This document shows, piece after piece, positions 1-11,681 of a stretch of 64,000 bases of DNA. The DNA lies in NCBI RefSeq assembly GCF_002775205.1, contig NC_036443.1, positions 11,461,698 through 11,525,697 of the forward strand. The letters run 5' to 3'. Each line of letters begins with the position of its first letter. The first letter of the stretch is position 1. This stretch comes from Xiphophorus maculatus (taxonomy: Eukaryota; Chordata; Actinopteri; Cyprinodontiformes; Poeciliidae). The position numbers and the translations under genes are program-made. Under the pieces are notes generated by a model. It was not told the DNA's origin. It saw nothing but the letters and a program-made list of their open reading frames with translations, and made no database searches.

Positions 1-330
1 CGCAGTTTCAAACTAAATATTTAATGAGCGATCTAAATATTTATTTAGCTTCAATTTAAATACTTATCTCAAAGATATTATTTAGCAGACTAAGCATTTA
101 GTTAGCCAACTAAATATTTGCTTGCTAACTATTTACCTTGCTAACCAAATTTGGTTAGCAACCAGTTTGGAGGTAATTATTTAGCTTGTAAGCTAACTAT
201 TTGGCTCTCTAAATAAATATTTAGCTTGAAAGTAAATATTTAGCTTGTTAACCTAAATATGTAGCTTGCTAACAACATTTTTAGTCTGGAGCAAAATATT
301 TAGCTTTCTAAATATTTAGCTTCAAACTGT
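1..330. repeat. Degenerate AT-rich repeat (TATTTAGCTT units)
   Basis: The octamer TATTTAGC and its variants recur many times at irregular spacing, usually flanked by AACTAAA on the left and TTGCTAAC or TTGAAAG on the right. Spacing between units is roughly 20-40 bases. It looks like a decayed minisatellite that begins left of the window, and it stops sharply near 330. No coding potential was seen. Confidence 0.6.
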
Positions 331-1291
331 GACATTAATAAATAAATGAATGACATGGTGAAAATATAATTTTTTAAACTTATTTTAAAAATAAAATCAT
401 TTATTTTGATAAGCTAAATAACCAAAATTATTGCTGTTGAGTGTTTCACTATGTAAGTTTACAAATGGCACCGCATATTAAACAAGGAATGGAAGACTGG
501 ACTTGATTATAGCCCAATATATCATGGATATTTTATTTGAGTGCATATTTTAAAATCAAGACATGCAATCCTGGCATTTCAGCGGTTCAGAGGTACACTG
601 AATCCACAGAATAGTGAATCCATTATATCACTAAATATGTTTAGTTATTGGTCTATGAGCTGCATATTGCAGTACTTCTGAGAGCCAAGGCAGGAGGGAC
701 TTTCAGGACATGCATCATCAGGTTGTGCAGTCTTCGCTGCAGTCCCTGCATGTCTCTGCTTGGTACACTGTTCTGACCGACTCACTCCTTCTACTCATAT
801 GAAAACTGAGTCTGAATGCGTTTTTCCAAAGGTGGAGTCAGCTTTTCTTTTGTGCCAGACATCCAAGCCCTTGAACATTTTTTCCAGACTTCATATGTGA
901 CCAGGAAAATAAACGTGTAAATACAGCTGCATGGCCTTTTGACATCTAAACACAGAAAACAAGTCATGCATTTTGCTCGCACCTGTAGTTTCTAGATAAC
1001 AGAGGGTCAAACAGCAACAAAAACCGAAGATGTTGAGCAGATTGTGCAGTTTGATGTTTTCTGCTTCATGTGTTTTCCAACTGGAGATGTGCTCTCTTGT
1101 GATAAAATAGGAAAAGCACAAAAACTTAAGAGTTCTTGCATATTTATTGGCTTGAGTGAAACAACTTTTTTATTTAAACCTTTGAACAATCAGCCAACCA
1201 CTGTAAACATCAATATTTACCCGATTCTTGATTAATATTAGTCTATTTTTTACCCGTTATTCATCAACCCTTCCTCCTGATCCTCCTCTAG
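1..1291 (+). other. rimkla intron 1 (3' part), no gene
   Basis: This stretch precedes the first visible rimkla coding exon and ends in a pyrimidine-rich acceptor (AG at 1290-1291), so it is read as intron. Short ORFs occur on both strands, but none has a recognisable domain. The first 330 bases are a degenerate AT-rich repeat, described separately. Nothing else was seen. Confidence 0.7.
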
Positions 1292-4200
1292 GTCTGCGGG
1301 TGGAGCAGGAATTGGTGACATCTTATCCTCAGGTGGTGTTAGTGCGAGTCCCCACGCCCTGGGTGCAGTCGGACAGTGACATTACCGTGCTGCGCCACCT
1401 GGAGAAGATGGGCTGCCGGCTGATCAACCGGCCCCAGGCCATACTCAACTGTGTCAACAAATTCTGGACATTTCAGGAACTGGCTGGCCATGGGGTCCCT
1501 CTTCCTGACACTTACTCTTACGGTAAAAATGTTTTTTTAGACCTTCTTTTTTGACAACAACAAGCAAAGCAAGTTGTAAAAAGCACTTTTACAACTCCCC
1601 AGTATGAGAACAAACATTATGGTGACCATGTTCGGAACCTGAAATCCATTAAAGAAACAAATTGTGCAAGAGTTGTGGAAAAAGTATGAAATGTTTCTTT
1701 AGATAAAACCTGGCGCCATCACCAGGTTTTCTTGTAAGAAGTTGTAAAAATTCAGCAAACATGATATGAAGCTTCTCCTTCAGCTTCATTATGAAACCTT
1801 GTATTTTCATTGTGCAATGCTTTGAGAAAGTAATCACACCTCTTAAATTTTGTCACAGTATTAAATGACCAACATAAGCTTTATTGTATGTTATTGGGCT
1901 TTAATCTAATAGACTATAGATACAGAGTGCTAATTAAGGAGAAAAAAACAACACTGTAGAGTTTGTTAAATGCACTGTGAAACATGGCAGAAGCAGCATC
2001 ATGCTGCAGGAAACTTTGCTTCGGGAGGCTCAGGGAAGCTGGTCAGAGTTGGTTGGTAGAAGAATTGAGCTAAGTACTGTGAAAGTTTAGAAGAAAATAT
2101 GCAGAGAACCAACAGAACAGAACAACAACCCTATTTATAATAATTCATATTAATGCAATTTTTTTTCTTCAGATTTTTAATTTTGAAAAATTGAGAAAAC
2201 CATGTATGAACCGTTGTGGAAGGCACTTTATAAGCCTGCATAGGTATTTCCTGCTTAAACAGGAAATACCTAGGCCACAAACCTAACAAAGTTTTGATAA
2301 ATGAAAAGAAGACGAGGAGTACAGCAGAGCCTCTCGTGTTTATTTATTGTGCTTTGTGGATTTTTCTAACAGTGCACATTTCTTTGTGTTTAAAAAAAAA
2401 AACTGCTTTACTGTGGTTTTCATGAGAGCAGAAAAGGAAGGATAGAGACAGTGGGGGAAAAAAAGAATGAGCGGGGGCTGTTTGGCCTACATTCCATGTG
2501 TTTCTGAGCACAGTAGGCCAGGCGATGCATGCAGAGCAGCTGGAGAGCTTATGTAACCAGCACCCCCACCAGCACCTCCCCATGCCCTTTCATTTTCCAA
2601 AATAAAACATGCAATTGCTTTGCTGCCTCTACCAGTGACTACCATAGCAGCTCACTGGTTGATTTGTTATCTGCTATCTCCCTCAACTCTTTCAGGCACT
2701 TTTTTTTGTTCTAGTCTGAGTGAAAACACATGTGATTTAGCACACCAGGAAAGCGCAAAGTCACAGGGTTGTTTGCATCTGCTGCTTTGACTGCATGCCA
2801 GGTAAGTGCAGGCAAGAAAATGAAGACTTTGAGACCGCATCAGGGGTGGAAAATGAGAAAACCTTCATTTATGTAACCTGTTTTTATTGCACTCCCTCCC
2901 CAATTCTAAACAGGAAGCTGAAGCATATCGCAAAACAAGCCGCCATTATAAATCACTGTCAGATATGCTTGGCTGCCTTACATGACATGCATCGGTCAGT
3001 GACTCTGCTCTTCTGTTCTACAAACCCAGGCAACAGATCCAAGCTCAGGCAGCACTCCTACAGCATCGCTGTTTTGAGTAACTCTTGTTTCCATGGCAAC
3101 ATGCTTCTTTCCCCCCCCTGCTCGTCCTGCCAGATTGGCTGTGATGTGTGAACCATGTCACAGGAGGAAGAGCAGCTCCTAATGTGCTTTAATGTGTGGT
3201 TGTGGATGTTTCTGTGTGCGTGTTTGGATGGGCATTTCTCAGGGGGCCACGACAACTTCCGTAAGATGATCGATGAGGCAGAGCCGCTGGGATACCCGGT
3301 GGTGGTGAAGAACGCACGTGGCCACAGAGGTAAGGCGATACGCCCATTACTTTCCTGTCATTCACCCAGGTCACCACAATGCACTTTAAAATGTCCACAT
3401 GAAAGGGGTTTTAGCCCACCCTGACATGAAATTCATTGACAGAGTGTTAAATGATTACCACTCCGCTGCTGCCGCAAACACAAAACCCATTCTTGTAAAG
3501 ACGGGTTAATAATTTGTGTTTCTAGTTAACAAATGAGCGCTAAGTTTCATCATTTTTCCTGAGTTCATAAGGGGCTTGAGCCATTAATATACCGCCTCTA
3601 CGACAAAGCCCTCATTCTTAATGAAGAGCCATTAGCTGATTCCTATTTATAGCTATTGCTTTGTTAGAGGCTTGATGAAGAAATGACCGTGGTATTTGGT
3701 AGCCGAGGTTTCCATCACGTAGCGTTGTCCTGGACAGCTGACACTGCTGAGCCACAACTGACATGTTTTATGGTTTGTTGTTGTCTCCTTATTAGCTGAC
3801 CATTGCACTGGTTGAAACCCAGCTTCCTTCAGATACTAAGGCCTGTAAACAAATGTCTAGTTTGGGTATTATTTGTTAGCATTAGACAGATTCAAAATGT
3901 CCTAACCAAAATGTGATCTCATTTTGAGGGCGTTAATTCAAAACTTATAATAATTGTCACAACACCAATACCTCTGACTTGCATCGAGGCTTTTTCCCAA
4001 TATATTCTGATAATAATACTGAGTAATTACAATTTTTGGATGCATGATCCCACAGCTATAAAGTGATCATCGTTGGAACAGCTCAGCGGTCCAGTAAAGA
4101 GGCAGAGCTAATTAAAACGGGCATCTTCTATGCTCTGTGAGAAGAGGCTGTGAGAGTACTGTCAGCACTTTGAGAAATGGGAGTTGCTCACCAGAGAGCA

Positions 4201-7152
4201 GTTGCTTGTAAGCAAAATAGCTGCTCAGCCTGAACTCGCACTTCATAATGAACCACTCCTGCAAATATATGAATATTTATTTAACAAGTCTGTGTGTGAC
4301 GTTAGCCTGAAGAGTTGCTCATTTTTCCTTTCTTCTCCTCATTTAGTGTCTCCTTCCTTCTCTTAGGCAAGGCTGTGTTCCTGGCGCGCGACAAACACCA
4401 CCTGACGGATCTGTGTCACTTGATCCGCCATGATACCCCCTACCTGTTTCAGGAGTATGTGAAGGAGTCTCACGGCCGTGACGTGCGGGTGGTGCTGGTG
4501 GGCGGCCGTGTTGTTGGCTCCATGCTACGCTGCTCCACCGACGGACGCATGCAGAGCAACTGCTCCCTGGGTAGGGAAACAGCTGAGAGGCACCAATCAC
4601 ACACGTTTAATTACCCCGCACGCCTCACTACCTCATCCTTACAGTTGGCCGCTCTGCTTCGTTTCAACTGTTCTTTAATTTGCCAGACTTCTGTGTTTTT
4701 ATTGTGGTGGCTTTTATAGCATACACTTTCAGAGAGAAGCTGAAATACACTCAAAGTAATTTTTGTGCCTTTTTGGGAGGCATTTCTTATAATGTCATTA
4801 CCGTAATTGTCTCTTTTTAAACATTTTTCTTTAATCCATACTGAATCAAAACTATACACACACATTCAAGTATTCAAGTGTCCCTTAACAAGTTTCAGAT
4901 AAACCACACACTTCTGTAGATATTCTGTTGGACATTTATTTGTTGCAATTATTTATTTTATTTATTTCATTATTTTGCATGTATTTGATTGTTTATAGTA
5001 CCTCTACCATAAAGTGTTGTTTACTTTCAAAGGACTCTAAACTATTGTGCAACATTATAGCATTTGTACTTTTATAGGTATGTAGAAATGTAACTACTCT
5101 TATTTATGCTGTTTTATTATGTCTTTTATTTACTGGCATTTGTGTTTGTGCTGATGTAAAGCCTCACTTTCCCCCATTGGGACCAGTAAGGGAAGATTTT
5201 TCCTGCCACAGAACTGGCTTGTAAATATAGTCCCTGGTTTTCCAAAGGGGTTCCAGAAGCTTTTGTGGCAAATTCTAGTCTACCGTATTCACTCACAAAA
5301 CTAGTTTTTAATGTGTGTTTGGAATAAGTGTTTTTTTAGAACACCTGATTCTGTCCAAGTATTAACCAATGCCCTCAAATGAAAAGACATTGGTTTGAAA
5401 CTCCAGGCTCCATCTTAAGTCTCAATCTTAACGCTCAAAAGACGTCTACAGCTGTCCACAGGCATTAGTCAAATATCTCCTCAAGAAAATTTTAATGGCC
5501 AACTGAAACAAAACTGTTAATTTCACAATGACTGATGTGTGCTCTGAGTAGTCAATGAGCAGTTTTCAAACCTGAAAACAATGTACCAGATCTCAGGTAC
5601 TTTGTTTTTTTTATGTGTTGACTGTCTGTTTTAATATGATAATCCTAGTGTTTTGCTAAAAGTGAATGTAAAAATGGAGGTTTAAATTATTGAACGCCTC
5701 CTCAATTCAACATCCAAGTGGTTGAGACCTGAACGGCCTTCAAGGTCAGAACAGAACCAAAACTCCAAAGTTTGATTTTAGAACAGAAAAAACAGCCTAA
5801 TATTTTTTATTCTGAAATGGCTCTGGCCTGAACCCAGCTGACATTTTGTGGATTATACTTAAAAGTGATATCAGTGCCAGAGACTCAATTCATTTTAGGA
5901 GAATCAATGACCAATGAAAAACAGCCAACCAGAATTAAGTCAAAACCTTGTTCATGGCTACAAAACCTACAAAAGGCATTTATCAAAAAATTTGTCTGTG
6001 TGTTTATCTGTGCACCCAATCGTAACTGTAAAGAGCCATGGAAACAGATGGTTAGAGTGCATTTACTAAATGTTCATAATATAATAGTAAAACCAGACGA
6101 GTGTAGTCAAGCTTCTCACCAGCACTGTCATTAGGTAAATAATTTATGTCCTGATTTCATGTGTGAATAGCTTCCTCCTACTCTAAGCTTTAACTCCACT
6201 TCTGCTGTCATCAGTGAATGGGAGACAACATTTCAGACTGTATCCCTCCAAATGTGTGGTAGTGCAGAATCACCACTTGTGTTTAATTCACCCTGAGAAC
6301 TTAAAGTGACACAGCACTCAAGTTGATAAGGCTGATTTCCAATGTCAGCGCATGAGTCCTGCTAGCCTGCATGAAGACGTGATGCTCTGTGACATAATTA
6401 GGTCATCAGTTGGCAGATTATTTATGTAGCAGAACAAGGTTTTTGAAAAAATATGCGAGATGTGAAGAAAGGAGATCAGTTTTTCAGTTATATCTTTCAT
6501 TTAAAGATTTCATATTTTTTTATGCATCATCACACATGGTTTACTACTACATCGATGACAATCAGTCCAGTCGCAGAGTTAATTTTTTTGTTTGGTGTAT
6601 TCACTGACCTGGCGTGTCTCTGACCGTTTAGGTGGTGTGGGGATGATGTGCCCCCTGAGCGAGCAGGGCAAGCAGCTGGCCATCGAGGTGTCAAACATCC
6701 TGGGCATGGACGTGTGCGGCGTCGACCTCCTCCAGCTCAACGACGGCTCGTTTGTGGTCTGCGAGGCCAACGCCAACGTGGGCTTCATCGCCTTCGACCA
6801 GGCCTGCGGGATCGACGTGGCGGGGATTATCGCTGACTTTGCCCTCTCCACGCTTCCTAGCCGCCTGACTCGGAAGATGTCCCTGCTGTCCGTCGTGTCC
6901 AGCACCAGCGAGACTAGCAGCGAGCCCGAGGTGTGTATGGTGAACGCGGGCGGAGGCTCCCTGCCGGAGGCCGTCTGCAACATGAGCGTGGGCTCGTCTT
7001 CCAGCGAAAGTGACCCCGAGCTGGCCGAGCCCTCGCAGTCATCGCCTCGCCGCTCGCCAGCCTCCGCCCTGTCCGATCTCCCCGACCTCCCCGACGCAGC
7101 GTACAACTTCAACAACCTCCTGGCCAATGAGATCAAGCTATTGACTGAGTGA
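1292..7152 (+). CDS. rimkla: N-acetylaspartylglutamate synthase A, RIMK-like (5' end missing)
   Basis: ATP-grasp ligase of the RimK family that, in mammals, joins N-acetylaspartate to glutamate using ATP to make the neuropeptide NAAG. Coding exons: 1292-1522, 3243-3329, 4367-4570 and 6632-7152. All junctions are GT-AG and phase 1, giving about 346 codons plus a TGA stop. The exon before 1292 (about 50 residues in human RIMKLA) is outside the window. Family signatures include [50 protein letters not shown] and [15 protein letters not shown] (the ATP-grasp nucleotide-binding part), [20 protein letters not shown], and [12 protein letters not shown] near the metal site. The Ser/Glu-rich tail ([13 protein letters not shown]) and the end [16 protein letters not shown] resemble RIMKLA more than RIMKLB. 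The last exon is strikingly GC-rich compared with the introns. Identity is strong; the A versus B choice rests on the tail and on the zmynd12 neighbour. Confidence 0.93.
1985..2110 (+). mobile_element. Decayed Tc1-type repeat fragment in rimkla intron 2
   Basis: The words AGCAGCATCATGCTG and GCTGGTCAGAGTTGGTTGG match a repeat common in fish genomes that derives from a Tc1/mariner transposase region. The copy at 55760-56530 carries the same words. It is too broken to be coding. Boundaries are approximate; the flanks from 1600 to 2200 may belong to the same insertion. Confidence 0.5.
2241..2272. repeat. Perfect 13-bp inverted repeat (hairpin)
   Basis: The arms TAGGTATTTCCTG (2241-2253) and CAGGAAATACCTA (2260-2272) are exact reverse complements around a 6-base loop. 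It lies in rimkla intron 2, near the Tc1-type fragment, and may be the centre of a small palindromic element. Confidence 0.75.
3087..3100. promoter_or_regulatory. Canonical RFX X-box motif in rimkla intron 2
   Basis: GTTTCCATGGCAAC fits the palindromic X-box bound by RFX factors and lies 143 bases upstream of rimkla exon 3. The motif is seen directly; its use as an enhancer or internal promoter is inference. X-boxes also drive ciliary genes, and zmynd12 next door has one at its own promoter. Confidence 0.5.
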
Positions 7153-9085
7153 GAATCGAACAAATTCGCATACACCCCACAGTCACACACGTACAGTACA
7201 TACACTTATACAAGCATTCATTTAAAATAAAGAAAAAAACAACACACATATCACTCTCAAATAGATGTTCATAACATAAAAACAGCTGAGAGAAACCGAT
7301 CACACATTCTGACACAGCAGAGACAAACATCTAAACTGGAGCCATCTCCTTTTGAGCAAAAAGATCTATGGCTGCTCCCCTGACTCTCCTTTCTTTGCAT
7401 TTTTTCAAATCCCACAGAGGCATGTAAAATAAGTGTATGGTGTCAACTTATCACAAAGGCATACAGCATATGAGATGCCAAAACCGGCCTCTTCTGGTGT
7501 ATATTTGTTTTTATGTTGAGATGGGTGAAGAATTTTATTAAATGCCATGTTTTTAACCCTCCTCACAATGCAAAAAAAAAAAAATGCAAATAAAGGTTGT
7601 AATGGTGTGGCAAGGTTTGGTCGATGGCGGGCAAAATGAAGTATTTTTAGGTTGAATGTACCCTCACGCTAGGCATATCGTTCCTATTTAGCAGTGAAGC
7701 GCTCCTGAAAATGACAGATAACAAGACGGAGACCAAACTGCAAGTGTGCAAACTTTTATGTCAGAAAGTACTCGTCCTGTTCTGCTAAAACTCATACATC
7801 GAGATGATTTCACACCATTTTTCAGTTTACATTTTAGATTATTTGTTGTATTACCAGCAGCAGCTATCTGCTTTTTTAAAATAATAATAATAATACAAAA
7901 AAACCCACAAAATGCCTAGCACTTTATTAAAACAGCTTTGTCTTTTTCTTTCTTAGATGACATTTTTAGGAAGGATGAGAGCATATTTAAATCGTGTCAT
8001 CACCTGAAAGCAAAATATACCTCAGAGCAGAGATGTCTCACTGCCGTAGGACATCATAGACACATACAGTACATATCAGCTTAGGCCCTAACACCGTACA
8101 GACCTGGTGTTCCTTCCTTTCATGTCTAGGACCTAAAATATAACTGTGTGTTAAGTTTATGTTATGTTAGATTTTTTTTTTTTTTTTGTAAATATTAGTG
8201 ATAGCGAAATTTAACTACATGGCTTATTAGTATGCAGCTGATGAAACTGGAACAGCCGGACAGAGAAAAAAACGTTGCTAGTTTTTATTTATTTAATTTT
8301 TTATTTTATAAGTTACTGTGGACAAACTACATTGTACAGACCTGTGGCTTTAAAAGGCTCCAAAGCTGCAATTTGGTGCTAACAGCCGTGGATCCAGTTA
8401 GTTCACAGTCATGTTAACTCTAGATTTGTATTGTTTTCAAAAATCCTCTGTTAGTTGTTGAAGAAAATCAACCCACCTTGTAAAGAAAAAGGGAAAAAAA
8501 TTAAATATATTTTTAAAATAGTCCCCCCCCCACCTCCCTTGTAGAGTAAAGAAAAATCCAGGGATTTCAGTAACCAAAACTTTATAATTTGCAGCTTTTG
8601 TTCCTTTGGCTTTACCTTCTGTGTACCTTATAGGAGAGGAATAAGGTAGGAAACAGTATTGTCCATTACTTGGGAATGTTATCAGGCCAACTTTGATCAA
8701 AAGCACAAATAAAAATCCCGAATCGTCCACATAGTCGACTTTTTAGGCTTGCAACCCTTTCTGTTGAACACAACTCAGGGAAGCAGCCTGGATCTCAGTC
8801 CTGACCCTTCCACAAAGGTATGGAATATCCATCCAAGCTTAAAACATGTCATAAACATAACACATAATTACATGTAGACCAAAACAACAAGAAAAAAAAA
8901 ACAACAACAATGAAAAAAGGTTGAAAACTACAGTATGACGTGGTGTATACCATGGTTAACATTCACTTTTTTCCTTGCTTGTTTCATAATTGTTCCATGT
9001 TTTCTTCCTAATTTATGGGATTTTTGAAGAAAAAAAGTGGTTTGTGTGCACTAATATTGTCTCAATAAAGTGAAACCTCTGTGAA
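7153..9085 (+). other. rimkla 3' UTR (putative)
   Basis: No coding sequence was found after the rimkla stop. Candidate poly(A) signals are AATAAA at 7226-7231, at 7589-7594 (followed by a GT-rich stretch) and at 9064-9069 (followed by a T-rich stretch). A Pumilio-type word TGTAAATA lies at 8187-8194. Alternative 3' ends are likely; the longest form would be about 1.9 kb. Confidence 0.5.
9064..9069 (+). terminator. Distal poly(A) signal of rimkla (candidate)
   Basis: AATAAA is followed about 20 bases on by a run of eight T's, a typical downstream element. It is the last well-formed signal before the intergenic region. Confidence 0.45.
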
Positions 9086-11560
9086 GCTTGTTTTTTTTCC
9101 CCCCATTTTCCTTTGTCGTGGGCCAAACTTTCCTGTCTGGGGTTAAACATCGTCCTGCTGGAGGGTTCGGCATGGTAACCGGGAGTTCGGGGGGGAGGGG
9201 TGGAGAAAGGGCAGCTTTTATTTTGATCTCTTGTGTCAGGTGATCGCAGTGGCTCCACACCGTTTACAACACTACTGTGATGTTGTTTGGTATCTATATG
9301 ATGAAAACGATCAAAAGCTGTGAAATCTGTTCATGTCTACATTGGTAACACGCGAGGACAGTGAGCGTGGCCGACAACATCCTGAACACTTCGCTGGGTG
9401 AACTGTAACATTCCCCGTCTTGTCTTTGACTCTGCATTAAAGCTTGTATTTGTACATCTTGTACATCAGTGAAGATCCCAGGCATAAATAGCCATCGACA
9501 GGAAAGAAACACTTGTTCGTCTCGCGCAGATCCTGTTGTGCGATAATTAATTTAAATCATGACAGAACACATCTCGTCAGCGTTACCCTGGTAGCTCCGA
9601 TGGTGCAGTCAGAATGTCTTAACTCTGATTTTCAGGGTGAAAGCTGAATCATAAGCTGTTTTCAGTTATGCCTGGTCTTTATTGGTCAGCTGCCATGGTG
9701 AAGAGGATAGCTACTGAAGAAATACATTAAATAAGACAAATGTCAGAAGTAAATTCTGTGGACGGCCTGGAACGAGCTTGTATGACTGGGTGGGAAGCTG
9801 TGAACTACTGTTTAAAAAGGTTACTATTACATTTCCAATTCTATCCTTAATAACTATTTGCTCGTGAAACTAAAAAGGGAAATTAGAATTATTCAAGTTT
9901 TTGTTTGAACAAAAATGTAAATGCCAAAAACAGTAACCTTTTTTTTTTGTAGGTCAGTACAGTTAACACTAATAGAGTACATAGCAAAGAATGTTTTGAC
10001 AAAGAATCGTATCTAAACATTTTAAAGGAAGTTTTAGTTGCTGAAAGATTTCCAGCATACTTTTATTTGCAAGATCTAAACTACATTTGAGCTTACGTGA
10101 CTCACTGCAGCTCTCTGCTCATGAGACATAAACTATTTACTAGGGAGTTCAAGATTGCTAAGATGGAAAATATGACCGCGGTTGCATAGAAACTGTCTTA
10201 GCAAATGTCATTGACCTTTTTTCTTTTTGTTTCTGGCACAAGATTGTTGTTCACAAATGTCCAAAATCATGTAAATACAAATCCCGCTCTTTCTTTTTTT
10301 TTTTTGATTAAAAATAAAGAGTCATTATTCAAACCAATGAAAATGTGCCCTTTTGCTTTTTATTACATGTTTACAGATGTCATTTCATTTAGATGCCTCG
10401 GAAAACTGGTTTTCCTATTTTGCCACATTTAGATATTTCAGATCATCAAAAACACTTATCAGATAAAGGTAACCTAAATATGAACACGATTTTAAAAAGT
10501 TGTCAATTGTGAAGGAAAAAGTAACCCATACCACCTTGGTGTTTGGTAAAAAAAACAAAAACCCAATAAACTTAATAACTAGTTTGGCAACAAGCGTTTG
10601 ACAGAACTGACAGTGAGTCTTTTACATCACTGTTGAGAACGTTAAAAATTCTTCTGCGTAACCTGAATGCGCTTGAGCTGAAGGTCACAAACTGACAGAT
10701 ATTCTCCTTCAATATTTACCAGTAGGGAGCTAAATTCATGGCTCCGTCAGGTTGTGATGAGTCATGACAAGCAGACTGTGAAGTCCCTACCATCCTATTT
10801 GGTTGTAGTTATGATGTTATTTTGTGAGGATGTAGGAAGAGGCACAGACTCCAAAGAGTTTCACTTCAGTCCACAGATTAATTTCCTAAAAGTTATCAAG
10901 AGTTGTTATAGAAGTTAAGTCGTCCGCTATAATTACTATCCACGTTCATAAAATCCAGATCCTCACAGCAGCATTTCATTATCTTTACCTCCTCTGTCAT
11001 AACATAACCTTTTCCAGATTGATATCACTTTGTCACTTCGTTCCTCGTTCATTCTTGAATTTTTCTTAGATTCTAGCATAATGTGTAGCTTAATGAGATG
11101 TCGTGTCACACTTTTAGTTTCTAGTTAAGCGATCTCTTAGTAGTTCATGTTAGACAGTAATTGGACCTGTGGGAGGCGACTGAAACTGATCCAGAAAAGG
11201 GCTAAACACAGTTTATTCGTGATGCAAGAAAGGTTTCACACAGGGAAATGTTACTTTGGATCATTCCCAAAGTAACATTTGGGAAATGATAATAAGAAAT
11301 AATGAATTTCTTATTATTAATTAATAAGAAATTCATTAATTTCTTATTAATTTTCTTAATAAGAAATTAAATATTTAATAACTGATTTTTGCATTTATTC
11401 AGATTGTTTTTGTTCTAATATTAATGCTTATTTAATGACCTTAAACATTTAAGCATCGCCAAAATAAAAAGAAGCAAAAACAAGAAGAAAAGGCATCTTT
11501 CTTCACAGAAGTGTATGTACAATATAATAACAAACCACATAAAATAACCAATGATAACTG
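9086..11560. other. Intergenic region between rimkla and zmynd12
   Basis: The two genes converge here. Short ORFs on both strands have no recognisable domain and no splice-site structure. The only structure noticed is the pair of inverted repeats between 11246 and 11370. No RNA gene was recognised. Confidence 0.5.
11246..11280. repeat. Perfect 14-bp inverted repeat, followed by AT-rich palindromes
   Basis: AAATGTTACTTTGG (11246-11259) and CCAAAGTAACATTT (11267-11280) are exact reverse complements with a 7-base loop. Directly after it, to about 11370, AATAAGAAAT and ATTTCTTATT words alternate in several overlapping palindromes. The block lies in the intergenic space just beyond the 3' end of zmynd12. 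Confidence 0.7.
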
Positions 11561-11570
11561 CATGAATAAT

Positions 11571-11576
11571 TTTATT
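11571..11576 (-). terminator. zmynd12 poly(A) signal (candidate)
   Basis: TTTATT on the + strand is AATAAA on the - strand, about 110 bases beyond the zmynd12 stop codon, the right distance for a short 3' UTR. Confidence 0.5.
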
Positions 11577-11681
11577 TGTTAGCTGTTTGTTTTCTGTATC
11601 CACACCTGAACGGATGGTGAGGCTAAACACAGACGGAGCAGATCTTAGAGAAGAATAAAGCAGGCAGGGCAGGAGTGTTGG

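Noticed and set aside
4343-4600. 85-codon - strand ORF
   Set aside because: It is a shadow of rimkla exon 4.
6579-7205. 208-codon ORF on the - strand opposite rimkla exon 5
   Set aside because: It is the antisense shadow of a GC-rich coding exon; the + strand frame has clear family similarity.
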